In this document: in pieces, positions 1-9,065 of the stretch
Position numbering within the stretch: the first letter of the stretch is position 1
Layout of the letters: each line of letters starts with the position of its first letter
NCBI GenBank assembly: GCA_934796165.1
Contig: CAKVOU010000002.1
Location: 231,508-295,507 of the forward strand
DNA: 64,000 nt
Source: an uncultured Eubacteriales bacterium
GTDB lineage: Bacteria; Bacillota; Clostridia; Oscillospirales; CAG-272
Direction: 5' to 3'
Translations under genes and position numbers: made by a program
The notes under the pieces: generated by a model
The model's input: only the letters and a program-made list of their open reading frames with translations
Databases searched by the model: none
What the model was told of the DNA's origin: nothing

Positions 1-1
1 G

Positions 2-3000
2 ACCGACGCAAAACTCAGCCTGTATTTTAAAGATTCCGGCGGACGGATCAATATCAGCGATACCGAACTTGCACTTGGTATCTATCGGGTTTCAGAAGAT
101 TGGACTGAGTCTCTGAACTGGAATGCGTATTCTGCCCAAAACATGGGAAAAATCGCCGAGTTACAGGACTTTACGGTAATTGATTCAATCTCCTCCGTGG
201 GATCTTATATCAATTGGACAATTTCCGATCTTGTACGGTCATGGTACGGAGGGACTTCAAATTACGGGGTTGCAATCAAGCCTATTGGCGGAACAGCCAG
301 AAATCTGGATTTTGCCTCCTCCGACGCTCCAGGTAATCGTCCTCGTTTTGCGATTCAATATAAGGTCGTCAATGGTTTGGAAGATTACTGGAGTTATTCC
401 TCGCACGGTGCCGCAAATGCGGGAACGGGACACGTCAATCTTGCAACCGGCGAGCTCAGCTTTGTTTTCCCCACCGTTTCCTCCGGGGAAAATCTGTTCG
501 GCTACCAGTTGAGCCTTGTTTATAATCAATCAAAAAACAGTCTGGAGACGGCACCGATCGCCAATACGCTGACGGATTACCGTCTCACCTGTCAGGAAAC
601 AATTACCGAATACACGTATCTCTCGGAATCTGGGGTGACGACCACCGCTTACATCTGGACGGACGGCGACGGCACTTCGCATTATCTGCTTCCCGGCGGC
701 GATGGAAAATACTTTGATGAAGACGGGTTGGGACTGACTCTGCAAAAGCAAAGCAATTCCACATTTCTTCTGACAGACAAAAACAATACCAAGCGATATT
801 TTTCTCCCGATGGTTGTCTGACCAAAATCACGGATAAAATCGGGAATAAAATTGCGTTCGCATATTCCACCAGAAACAACCGTAAGGTGGTTATCAGAAT
901 ACATATTACCCCGGCAGGTGCCAGTACGATTTCAACGATTCAACTGACCTATAACGATTCCGGGATGGTTGAAACCATCAATAATCCAACAACTTCGGAA
1001 ACCGTTACATTTCGTTATTCGGACATAAGTGGTTCCAAGGTTTTAAGCTCGATCGGATACAGCCGAGTCGTGAAAGACGATATGGGTACCACACGGACGT
1101 ACAGCCGATCCTGTAGCATAAGATATGAAAACAACAGAAGAATCAGAAGTGTGTATGATTCAAAAGCCTGGTATGGATTGTCCTACACGTATGATGCGAC
1201 GGGACGCGTATCAAAGGTGACGGAAAACGGAGGAAGTGAGTCTGGGCAAAGCGTCGGGTATACCTATGGCAACGGATATACCGAAATCCGTACCGCCGGC
1301 AAGGATGACGAATACGGCTCTGCGGACGACCTGATTTCGCATTATACATTTGACGATCAGCTCCGTTGCATCAGCCAGTATACCACAAACGTAGACAGAA
1401 ATATGATCTACGGTGCGACGCGCGGCAGGTACGAAGACGCATCCGAAAACCGCGCACTGGAAAACAAACTGTCGGAATCTTTTGTGACCGGTAACACGGG
1501 GATCAATTACCTTCTGAACGGCAGTTTTGAACTCGGGTCGCTGAATTATTGGGATACGTATTGTGTTACTCTTTCCAAATTCCCGGACACCGGGTATTTC
1601 GGAGGAGAATATTGTGCCGAAGTAACAGTAAGTGACTCCGCGTACCTTCTTCAGTACGTACAACTATCAAAAGGTACCTATACATTTTCTTTCAATATTG
1701 AATCAGCCCTTCCGGGGAGTAATCCAGACGGAGTAACGATCGAGGCGAGTTATCCTGCTCCCAATGGAGAGAATCAGCGGGTATCCGTAACAAAAAAATC
1801 CCGGGCGGACAACTATTATACGGTCAGTTTCGATGTTGACACGGATACAAACGGTATGATCGGGCTGTTCTTTTCAAAAAGCGGAACGGATTCTGCCGTG
1901 TTTCATGTGGATAATGTGGTACTGGAAAAGAACCTCGGTTCGTCCGGAAACAATTTGGTCAGTTGTGGAGATTTCGCGGTACATACCACGAAGAAGCATG
2001 GTTCTTCGGGCTGGACGCTTGGAGATTTCTGGTGTGAAGCGGACCTGCCCGATTTTGCACTTGGATACAACGACTTTAACCGGGATGACCCCGCTTTCCC
2101 GAATGTCCTTGTAATTGAAGGCGAAGCGGGATTGAGGGGTGAATTTGTCCAGACCATCGTTTCAAACGATACGGGTTCTGCACGGTACAAAGGGCGCAAA
2201 CTGCTGGTTTCCGGCTTCGGAAAAGCGGATCTCGTTTCGACAAACCACGACAGCCGCTTCGGATTGAAGATGACGGTGAATTATGTTGCAAATTCCGACG
2301 GAACGGTGCCGGCTCCAGCGGAGTATTACGTCCCGTTTGATCGCGGCACAAACGACTGGCAGTTTGTTTCCGATGTGTTCACGGTTCCGGATGAAGATGG
2401 AATTCAGTCTATCACGGTTTCCGTGGTCTATGATCATCAGGTCGGAAGTGCCATGTTTACCGACATCAGCGTACAGCTGTATTCCGAAAATGCCTATTAT
2501 ACTTATGCCGAACAGTATAAGTACAATATATACGGAGATCTGATTTACAAAGTCAGCGGAAACGATAAGTACTGGTATTTTTACAAAGATGTTAACGGCA
2601 TTTCGAAATTGGCAAAATCGGTCAAAAACGCTTCCGACTGGCTGGTGTACAGCTATAACGATAGTGACGGTACGGTAAAATCGGTTTCCTCTTATTACCA
2701 GTTTGTTGCCGGCGTCAGTTATTCGTATGGGGAAAAACCCTATTCGGAAATTGTGGGAGCGGTGCCGTCGTCCTTCAGCGATGACAACCGGCGGTACATC
2801 AAAGAATATACTTATAACACAACCGGGCAGTGTACCAGTGAAAAAACCAGTACATCCGACGGTATTACCAAGACTTCCAGCACCTATGTGGAGAATACCT
2901 CCTCTGCCGCATACGGCTCCATCAGCACCTCCACGGATGAACGCGGAAAGATCACACGGTATTACTATGACACGGCAACCGGAAACGTATCCTTCACCGT

Positions 3001-5482
3001 TGCTCCGGACGGCACGGCAAAAGTGTATACCTATGATGGCTTCGGTAATCTGATCGGGGTAAAAACCGCCGTGTATAACATGGTGGAGCTGACCGAGACC
3101 AATCTTGCTCCCGTGAAATACGAATACAGCGCTACAGGTCTTCTTGACTCTGTGATCACTGATACGACCCAATATAAGTTTTCGTACAACGTGTTCGGAC
3201 AGATGGAAGGCGTGTCTGTTGGGTCCTCGCCACATTCCGAAGCCACTTCCGAAACTACTTCCGGAACCACTTCCGAAACTGACTTCACGCCTCTTGTGGA
3301 TTATATCATCAATGGCGCCAACGGAAAAGTATCCAAAATGCGCTATGGAAACGGTGCCGAGGTCCGGTATGTCTATGATACTCTTGACAGAGTCAGCGAG
3401 GTGTGGTATGCTGAAAGCGCAACCGCTGATGAGGTCAAAATGTATACCTACGCGTATGACGCTGCGGGTCGTTTGGTTCGGTACACCGATCACACGCGGA
3501 ACGAACAGTATACATATCTGTATACCCCGACCGGGCTGTTGCGCAGCACGCAGATTTCCGACCTCGGAGAGGCGCATACCTATCGGACCAACTGGTGCCG
3601 GTACGACAAGGAAAACCGGATAGAAGAACAGCGTTACAGCTTTGAATTCGGAGCGCAGAGAGCCGCCAGTGGCTTATATACGTTTACGTATTCGTTCGGA
3701 TATTATGAACAGGATGAATCTCATCATCAGGACGAATATCTGAATGCGGTTACGGCATCCGCCGATGGCGCGGGAAAACAATATCACGCAACAATCCGGC
3801 GTGACGATCTTATGCGCCTGTCTGGCAAGACAATCAATCTGCGCGACGCCGGAAACCATTCGGCTTTCGTGACAAACGAGATAACGTATACTTATCTGGA
3901 CGGGGCAAACGGTTCGACAACGGGTCTTGTGAAATCCTACCAGACCCTGATCAACGGCAGCGGAACGACCTATAATCTAACCTACGATCACAATGGGAAC
4001 ATTGCCACGGTGTCGCTTGGGAACTATTTGATCGCCCGTTACGCCTATGATGACCTCGGGCAACTGGTCCGCGAGGACAACCGCGAGAAGAACTATACCT
4101 ACTATTACACCTACGATAAGGCGGGGAATATCCTGTATAAGGAAGCCTTCCAACTGACAATTAACGAAGGTGACAGTCTGTCCGGCAAAACGCCGATCTA
4201 TACCAATGTGTATGCTTACGGCAACGCGAACTGGGGCGACCTCCTGACGTCCTACAAGGGACATACGATCACCTATGACGCGATCGGCAATCCCCTGACC
4301 TACTACGGCAGAACTGCCTACACCTTCACGTGGAAGAACGGCAGACAGCTTGCAACCGCCACGGCGAACGGCAAGACGCTTTCGTTCACCTATGACGACC
4401 AGGGCATGCGCCTGACCAAGACGGTGGACGGTGTTACGCACACCTATTCGCTTGACGGCGACCGGATCGTAGCGGAGGAATGGGGCAATCAGTTGCTCGT
4501 GTACTTCTACGACGACGCGGGTCTTCCGATGGGCATGATGTACCGCAACTCGTCCTACGCAGATAAACAGTTCGATTATTATCTGTACGAGAAGGACGTG
4601 TTCGGCAACATTATCGCAATCTACAACGCAAACGGCACCAAGGTCGCAAGCTACTGCTATGACGCCTGGGGCAACTGCACCGTCCTGACGAATGTCAACG
4701 GCATCGGCACGATGAACCCGTTCCGGTACAGAGGGTACTATCTCGACACCGAGACGAACCTGTACTATCTCCAGTCCAGATATTACGATTCCTATACCGG
4801 TCGGTTTATCAATGCGGATGATGTCAGTAACCTCGGAATCGGGGATGAACTGCTTTCGTATAATCTGTTCTCCTATTGCGCAAACAACCCGGTAATGGGG
4901 TATGATCCGACAGGGACTTTTAATTGGGGAAAACTTGCGGCAATTGTGTGTGTTGCAGCCGTGATAACCGCGAGCGTTGTTTTAACTGTCGCAACTTTTG
5001 GTGCTGGATCCGTTGCGGGAACCATTGCAATTTCCAGCGCAATAACGATTGCTGCGAAAACAACAGAAGTGGCGGCTCTCCAAATAAAGAAAAGTAAACA
5101 AGATGGAGATTCGGCTCAAGACATAGTTGGAGATGTAATTGATTCAATCTTTGACAATGGTGCATCGGAAATTGGACTTCTGCCAATAACAAAAACCGCA
5201 GGTTACCTATCTGGATTTTTTAATCAATCTATGCCGTTTCAGGATACTTTGGAACTTATGAAATTGGATGGATTTAATGCTCGGAACTTTATGTCAAGTG
5301 CCGGAGGAGAGATGTTATATCGTCTAAAAAATCCAATGGAATTTTTGAGCATGTCAGCCTCTACATATAGTTCAATTCTATCATATGGATTTGCCGCATA
5401 CAACGTTGGGAATGCAATATATTCATGTTTTACAAATGATCCCGTAAAACGTGCTAAACAAAGAAATTATACATTACGTTGA
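2..5482 (+). CDS. RHS/YD-repeat cell-surface or toxin-delivery protein (5' end outside window)
   Basis: The frame is open from base 2, so the gene begins left of the window; 1826 residues are visible. The first residues (LYFKDSGG, DTELALGIYRV) resemble a DNRLRE-type surface domain. A long series of YD repeats follows (for example YTYDATGRVSKV, YTYDGFGNLIGV), interrupted near residues 520-830 by two jelly-roll-like carbohydrate-binding segments (LNGSFELGSLNYWD, LVSCGDFAVHTT). The RHS-associated core is at the C-terminus (YLQSRYYDSYTGRFINADD, then NPVMGYDPTG), ending near base 4917. The last 188 or so residues after DPTG are a different tip with an alanine-rich hydrophobic stretch (GKLAAIVCVAAVITASVVL) and clearly lower GC. 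In this family the shell encapsulates a C-terminal effector released at the core. The effector type is not recognised. The next gene, 15 bp downstream, is a possible immunity gene. Confidence 0.9.
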   Translation, partial: TDAKLSLYFKDSGGRINISDTELALGIYRVSEDWTESLNWNAYSAQNMGKIAELQDFTVIDSISSVGSYINWTISDLVRSWYGGTSNYGVAIKPIGGTARNLDFASSDAPGNRPRFAIQYKVVNGLEDYWSYSSHGAANAGTGHVNLATGELSFVFPTVSSGENLFGYQLSLVYNQSKNSLETAPIANTLTDYRLTCQETITEYTYLSESGVTTTAYIWTDGDGTSHYLLPGGDGKYFDEDGLGLTLQKQSNSTFLLTDKNNTKRYFSPDGCLTKITDKIGNKIAFAYSTRNNRKVVIRIHITPAGASTISTIQLTYNDSGMVETINNPTTSETVTFRYSDISGSKVLSSIGYSRVVKDDMGTTRTYSRSCSIRYENNRRIRSVYDSKAWYGLSYTYDATGRVSKVTENGGSESGQSVGYTYGNGYTEIRTAGKDDEYGSADDLISHYTFDDQLRCISQYTTNVDRNMIYGATRGRYEDASENRALENKLSESFVTGNTGINYLLNGSFELGSLNYWDTYCVTLSKFPDTGYFGGEYCAEVTVSDSAYLLQYVQLSKGTYTFSFNIESALPGSNPDGVTIEASYPAPNGENQRVSVTKKSRADNYYTVSFDVDTDTNGMIGLFFSKSGTDSAVFHVDNVVLEKNLGSSGNNLVSCGDFAVHTTKKHGSSGWTLGDFWCEADLPDFALGYNDFNRDDPAFPNVLVIEGEAGLRGEFVQTIVSNDTGSARYKGRKLLVSGFGKADLVSTNHDSRFGLKMTVNYVANSDGTVPAPAEYYVPFDRGTNDWQFVSDVFTVPDEDGIQSITVSVVYDHQVGSAMFTDISVQLYSENAYYTYAEQYKYNIYGDLIYKVSGNDKYWYFYKDVNGISKLAKSVKNASDWLVYSYNDSDGTVKSVSSYYQFVAGVSYSYGEKPYSEIVGAVPSSFSDDNRRYIKEYTYNTTGQCTSEKTSTSDGITKTSSTYVENTSSAAYGSISTSTDERGKITRYYYDTATGNVSFTVAPDGTAKVYTYDGFGNLIGVKTAVYNMVELTETNLAPVKYEYSATGLLDSVITDTTQYKFSYNVFGQMEGVSVGSSPHSEATSETTSGTTSETDFTPLVDYIINGANGKVSKMRYGNGAEVRYVYDTLDRVSEVWYAESATADEVKMYTYAYDAAGRLVRYTDHTRNEQYTYLYTPTGLLRSTQISDLGEAHTYRTNWCRYDKENRIEEQRYSFEFGAQRAASGLYTFTYSFGYYEQDESHHQDEYLNAVTASADGAGKQYHATIRRDDLMRLSGKTINLRDAGNHSAFVTNEITYTYLDGANGSTTGLVKSYQTLINGSGTTYNLTYDHNGNIATVSLGNYLIARYAYDDLGQLVREDNREKNYTYYYTYDKAGNILYKEAFQLTINEGDSLSGKTPIYTNVYAYGNANWGDLLTSYKGHTITYDAIGNPLTYYGRTAYTFTWKNGRQLATATANGKTLSFTYDDQGMRLTKTVDGVTHTYSLDGDRIVAEEWGNQLLVYFYDDAGLPMGMMYRNSSYADKQFDYYLYEKDVFGNIIAIYNANGTKVASYCYDAWGNCTVLTNVNGIGTMNPFRYRGYYLDTETNLYYLQSRYYDSYTGRFINADDVSNLGIGDELLSYNLFSYCANNPVMGYDPTGTFNWGKLAAIVCVAAVITASVVLTVATFGAGSVAGTIAISSAITIAAKTTEVAALQIKKSKQDGDSAQDIVGDVIDSIFDNGASEIGLLPITKTAGYLSGFFNQSMPFQDTLELMKLDGFNARNFMSSAGGEMLYRLKNPMEFLSMSASTYSSILSYGFAAYNVGNAIYSCFTNDPVKRAKQRNYTLR

Positions 5483-5497
5483 TGAAGGGTGTCTGTA

Positions 5498-5725
5498 ATG
5501 AACAAGAGTAGATTGATATTGCTTATTGCAAAAATCTGTTTGTGGATATTCATGATAATCGGTGCTATCATCACTGTTTTGTATGCTATTTGTGAATTCG
5601 CATACTGGTTATTACCGCCTGAATTTCCAACAAACGATGCGCTTCACATATGCTTTATTGTGCAATATATATTGATATTGATGCTTGTTATTTCGTTAAT
5701 ATTATATCGAATATCTAACGAATAA
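5498..5725 (+). CDS. Small two-helix membrane protein, candidate immunity protein for the RHS tip
   Basis: This is a 75-residue protein with two predicted membrane helices (about residues 5-31 and 47-68) and no recognisable family. ATG 5498 is preferred to the in-frame GTG at 5489 because AAGGG at 5485-5489 sits 8 bases ahead of it. It starts 15 bp after the RHS stop codon and shares the AT-rich composition of the RHS C-terminal tip, unlike the GC-rich core. RHS effector genes are usually followed directly by a cognate immunity gene, and membrane immunity proteins typically pair with membrane-active effectors. That role is inferred from position only. Confidence 0.6.
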   Translation: MNKSRLILLIAKICLWIFMIIGAIITVLYAICEFAYWLLPPEFPTNDALHICFIVQYILILMLVISLILYRISNE

Positions 5726-5868
5726 ATTTCCATGCAAGTATCCATGATCAGCAATTCCCAACATTGTTGCAAAAACTGTAACACCATTGATTGAGGAGAC
5801 ACCTTCTTGTCCGTGATTGGAGAGTAACCCAAGAAGCACAGCAAACCAACTGAACCTCACAAAAATTT

Positions 5869-5896
5869 ACCCGCCGCCTCATACGAGGCGGCGGGT
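5869..5896. terminator. GC-rich hairpin downstream of the RHS locus
   Basis: ACCCGCCGCCTC (5869-5880) pairs perfectly with GAGGCGGCGGGT (5885-5896) around an ATAC loop. On the plus strand only a weak T-rich tract follows; on the minus strand AAATTTTTG follows. It is probably a transcription terminator or a stabilising 3' hairpin. The rest of 5726-6068 shows no gene. Confidence 0.5.
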
Positions 5897-6068
5897 TCGC
5901 TTCTCTTCCCTTCCAATCCGGCAAACAAGAGCATGGCCATATCAAATTCATGCTATGACGTTAAAACTTTATTTTTAATGGTCGGAATGCTTTGACGGAA
6001 AAACGATTAACGGCAATTAATGCAACAAAAATTCGTGCGTTTTATTGCGGCAATCGCACGCGCACATT

Positions 6069-6105
6069 AAAAACGCACGCGTGTGTTTTCGCGTGCGTTT
6101 TTTTT
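6069..6105. terminator. Bidirectional intrinsic terminator
   Basis: ACGCACGCG (6073-6081) pairs with CGCGTGCGT (6090-6098). Flanking A4 and T8 tracts extend the stem and supply a U-tract in both directions. It separates the plus-strand RHS locus from the minus-strand genes to its right. Confidence 0.85.
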
Positions 6106-6149
6106 GATAAAACCCGTGTTTGATTCCATCCATGACGCTGTTTCAAGCG

Positions 6150-6407
6150 TCAGGATACATGAATTACTCTTTCCCTGATTTCTTGCGTCCGCCCCTGATT
6201 CCAGAACTGGCTGCCGATATATCCGCAGGTTCTGCGTGCCACATTCATCTTACTCTGATCTTCGTTACCGCAGTTCGGGCATCTCCAGATCAGCTTGCCG
6301 TCTGTGTTTTCGACGATCTGGATCTCCCCGTCAAAGCCGCACGCCTGACAATAGTCGCTCTTTGTATTCAGTTCTGCATACATGATATTGTCATAGATGA
6401 ATTGCAT
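6150..6407 (-). CDS. Stand-alone C-terminal zinc/glycyl-radical domain of anaerobic ribonucleotide reductase (NrdD)
   Basis: These 85 residues match only the extreme C-terminus of class III ribonucleoside-triphosphate reductase, normally about 700 residues. Visible are AELNTKSDYCQACG, a second CPNCG (the four zinc-binding cysteines) and NVARRTCGYIGSQF, whose glycine after RTC carries the radical, ending in the usual RERVIHV. The catalytic barrel is absent. NrdD-like sequence continues a few codons upstream of the ATG (VPDIMQFIYDN) and then meets the TGA of the amidohydrolase gene at 6432-6434 in the same frame. No good ribosome binding site precedes the ATG. It is either the remnant of a rearranged nrdD or a spare-part glycyl-radical domain, as GrcA/YfiD is for pyruvate formate-lyase. 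All key residues are intact. Confidence 0.7.
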   Translation of the reverse strand: MQFIYDNIMYAELNTKSDYCQACGFDGEIQIVENTDGKLIWRCPNCGNEDQSKMNVARRTCGYIGSQFWNQGRTQEIRERVIHVS

Positions 6408-6431
6408 AATGTCGGGTACAGCATACGTCTG

Positions 6432-7652
6432 TCATCCGTTATGCTCTTCCAGCCAGCGCATTGCCGTATAGGCATAGACTGCGCTGCCGATGTCCAGCGC
6501 GTCGTTGTCGAATTTCACCATCGGGTGGTGCTGGGGGTAAACGTATCCCTTTTCCGGCTGACCTGCCGCGAGCGCCAGCATGATGGAGGGGACCTCTTCA
6601 CTGACGCAGGCAAAGTCCTCGGAACCAGCCGATCCTGAAGCTCCGCCGCCCGCGCTCAGTTCCGCTACGGTGAAAGCCCTGCCCGCGCCAAGCAACTCCT
6701 TGACGTAGCGATAGGTATCCTCGGACAGTGCCTTGTCGTTGCGAAGCGTCGGGCAACCGCTGCCGAAGGTCACCTCCGCCTCCGCGCGGAATGCTTTGGC
6801 GATTCCTGTGGCAATGTCTGTCATGCGTTCTTTGACCCTTGTCCGCACCCCTTCATCGAAGGTGCGCAGACTTCCGCCCATGATTGCCTCGTCTGGAATG
6901 GCGTTTGCCGCCGTCCCCGCGTGAAAAGTTCCGATCGTCAGCACCGCGCGGTCATTCATCGCAAGCTCGCGCGTCCGGATTTCTTCCAGTCCAATGAGAA
7001 TATGCGCCGCAGCGGTCAGGGGATCAACGCCCATGTTCGGCATGGAACCGTGACAGCCCTTTCCTCTGACGCGGATCTCGAAATAATCCGCCGCCGGGGC
7101 GCTGACGCCGGGATCCGAAACGATCACCGTACCCGGTGCAAACGGCATCCCCGCCATCACATGGATCATCAGGGCGGCATCCACCCGCGGGTTTTCCAGC
7201 ACGCCCGCGCGGATCATGTCGCGCGAACCTTCGAAAATCTCTTCCGCGGGCTGAAACATGAGTTTGACCGTGCCGGGAAACTCGTCCTCATGCTTTTTCA
7301 GAAGCCTTGCCGCACCGAGCAGCATCGCTGTGTGCATATCGTGCCCGCAGGCGTGCATACAGTCGTTCTCCGAGGCAAACTCCACGCCGGACTGCTCCCG
7401 GATCGGCAGAGCGTCCATGTCCGCGCGGAGCAGAAACACGCTGCCGGGTTTCTTCCCTCCGGCAAGAGCGGTAATGCCCGCCCTGCCGCAGAATTCCGGT
7501 GTGTAGCCCATGCCGGAAAGCTCGGATTTGACATAAGCCAGCGTATTCTCCAGCGCAAATCCGGTCTCCGCGTGCGCGTGCAGGTATTTTCGCTTTTCAG
7601 TGAGCGCCTCTTTCATCTCCGCCGCTTCGCGCAGCAGTGTTTCTTTTGTCAT
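6432..7652 (-). CDS. M20D-family amidohydrolase (N-acyl amino acid or IAA-amino acid hydrolase type)
   Basis: This 406-residue zinc metallohydrolase probably cleaves N-acyl or N-acetyl amino acids in the cytoplasm. Family motifs are in order: HAHAETGF near residue 25, ADMDALPI, MHACGHDMHTAML (metal-binding Cys and His), QPAEE (catalytic Glu region) and SAGSEDFA near the end. A dimerisation domain lies in the middle (GKGCHGSMPN). The start at 7652 is chosen because GGGAGGAG lies 8 bases upstream and the family alignment begins there; the upstream extension lacks family similarity. The gene ends 24 bases before the NrdD-like fragment and in the same frame with it. The substrate cannot be read from sequence. 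Confidence 0.9.
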   Translation of the reverse strand: MTKETLLREAAEMKEALTEKRKYLHAHAETGFALENTLAYVKSELSGMGYTPEFCGRAGITALAGGKKPGSVFLLRADMDALPIREQSGVEFASENDCMHACGHDMHTAMLLGAARLLKKHEDEFPGTVKLMFQPAEEIFEGSRDMIRAGVLENPRVDAALMIHVMAGMPFAPGTVIVSDPGVSAPAADYFEIRVRGKGCHGSMPNMGVDPLTAAAHILIGLEEIRTRELAMNDRAVLTIGTFHAGTAANAIPDEAIMGGSLRTFDEGVRTRVKERMTDIATGIAKAFRAEAEVTFGSGCPTLRNDKALSEDTYRYVKELLGAGRAFTVAELSAGGGASGSAGSEDFACVSEEVPSIMLALAAGQPEKGYVYPQHHPMVKFDNDALDIGSAVYAYTAMRWLEEHNG

Positions 7653-7832
7653 CGGTATCACTCCTCCCGGTCCCGCCTGTCGGCGAAGGAACCCGTTTTG
7701 CTCTGTTTCTGAGTTCAGTATTCCCGGAATGACCGAAGGTATTTCCGTAAATTCTCCGGAACATGGCGGGTGCGGCGCCATTCTTCGGGGTACCCCCGCC
7801 GGATCGCACCGCTTTCTTCATGTCGGTAAACG

Positions 7833-7873
7833 CTTTGGGACTGTCCCGCCCTTGCGGCGGGACAGTCCCAAAG
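7833..7873. terminator. Perfect 18-bp inverted repeat after the STAS-kinase gene
   Basis: The 18-base arms (7833-7850 and 7856-7873) are perfectly complementary around a CTTGC loop, beginning 5 bases beyond the stop codon of the minus-strand gene. There is no clear U-tract, so it may be a terminator aided by stem strength or an mRNA-stabilising hairpin. Bases 7653-7832 hold no gene. Confidence 0.55.
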
Positions 7874-7877
7874 TCGG

Positions 7878-9065
7878 TCAGTATGCTTTTTTCTGTGCTT
7901 CTTCCTCCCGCCTGACAAACGGGATCAGGTCTTCCCGGAGGAATCCGAGCGCGCGTTTTCTCATCGCCTCGCCCCAGCGGTCGCCCTTAAGCATACTTGC
8001 GCAGGCACGGAACCAGGCAAGCGGGCGGAGCCATTTTGCGTCGGGGCAGATTTCTTCCGCTTCTTCGATCGTATCGCATCCGAAATAGCCGCGGAAGAAT
8101 TTGTTCCAGATCTCGGTCACTTCCTCGGTCGGCATCTTGTAAAAAGCGTAATATTCCTCGGCGGGTGCGGCGTACACCATGGAAAACAGGATCCGGGAAA
8201 TATCAAACATCGGGGTCCCCGTGGACAATTCGCCCATGTCGATCAGGCAACATTCGCCGTCCTGCACCATAATGTTGTTGACGTTCAGGTCGCCGTGAAT
8301 ACAGGTGTCCTTCTCCGGCACCAAATCCAGGAAACGGTGAAGCATGGCGCGCTCCCCGTCCGTGATCCCCGTGATGTTTTCAATGTCCGCGCGGTTGATG
8401 TCCTTGAAGGACGGGATCTCGGGGTCATGCGTATGGATTGCGTGTACCTTCTTGCAGGTATCGACGTACATCGCCACATATTCGTCCAGCTTTGTCCGGT
8501 CGGCGCGGATGAGTTCTCCCAGCGTTTTGGAGCGGATCAGTTCATACACAACGCCCCGTCTGCCGTTTGCCTCCACAATGTCGTAAGAAATCGCGGTCGG
8601 GATTCCCATGACAAACGCTTTTTTGGAAAGCGCCTTTTCGTGCTCAATAAATGCGGGATCGGTATTCCCGTAATACAGCTTAATGATGGTTTCGTCGTCA
8701 ATACGGTAACACTCGCCGCACGCACCGCGACCGATCACCTCGCACCCGTCCACGCTGATTTTCCGGCAAGCAGGAGTAATCTCCATGATCTCCGAAAAGC
8801 CCGTCATGTCGAACACATCCATCACTTCACTGTTTGCGCCCGTAATGCGGAACGACTTCCCGCCGCAACGCTTTTTCAGGCTGAGAATAACGCGCAGACC
8901 CGCGCTGGATATGTATTCAAGCTCCGAGACGTCAAGTACGACCTCTTCCGCATCTCCCGGCAGTGCCGAGACCGCCTCGCCGAACCCGGCGGCATTGGCG
9001 GAATTGACGCTTCCCGTGACGGAAGCAATTGTTTTTTCTTTCTGAATGTCAATGGTTACCTGCAT
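7878..9065 (-). CDS. STAS domain fused to an aminoglycoside-phosphotransferase-like kinase (TIGR02172-type)
   Basis: This 395-residue cytoplasmic protein has two parts. Residues 1-100 form a STAS domain of the anti-anti-sigma type (VVLDVSELEYISSAGLRVI), with the phosphorylatable serine at about residue 53 or 54. Residues 110-395 form a protein-kinase/APH-like fold: IGRGACGECYRI as a glycine-rich loop, IKLYY with the ATP-binding lysine, HGDLNVNNIM as the catalytic loop and LIDMGE as the metal-binding motif. The fusion suggests a kinase that phosphorylates or regulates a STAS partner, or a small-molecule kinase controlled by STAS; the substrate is unknown. Its start overlaps the 3' end of the upstream alarmone hydrolase gene by 17 bp, so translation is probably coupled and the two may share a stress-response role. 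Confidence 0.85.
   Translation of the reverse strand: MQVTIDIQKEKTIASVTGSVNSANAAGFGEAVSALPGDAEEVVLDVSELEYISSAGLRVILSLKKRCGGKSFRITGANSEVMDVFDMTGFSEIMEITPACRKISVDGCEVIGRGACGECYRIDDETIIKLYYGNTDPAFIEHEKALSKKAFVMGIPTAISYDIVEANGRRGVVYELIRSKTLGELIRADRTKLDEYVAMYVDTCKKVHAIHTHDPEIPSFKDINRADIENITGITDGERAMLHRFLDLVPEKDTCIHGDLNVNNIMVQDGECCLIDMGELSTGTPMFDISRILFSMVYAAPAEEYYAFYKMPTEEVTEIWNKFFRGYFGCDTIEEAEEICPDAKWLRPLAWFRACASMLKGDRWGEAMRKRALGFLREDLIPFVRREEEAQKKAY

Noticed and set aside
2162..3577. 471-codon open frame opposite the RHS gene
   Set aside because: It is antisense to a clear RHS coding sequence; the product has no recognisable domain and mirrors the repeats.
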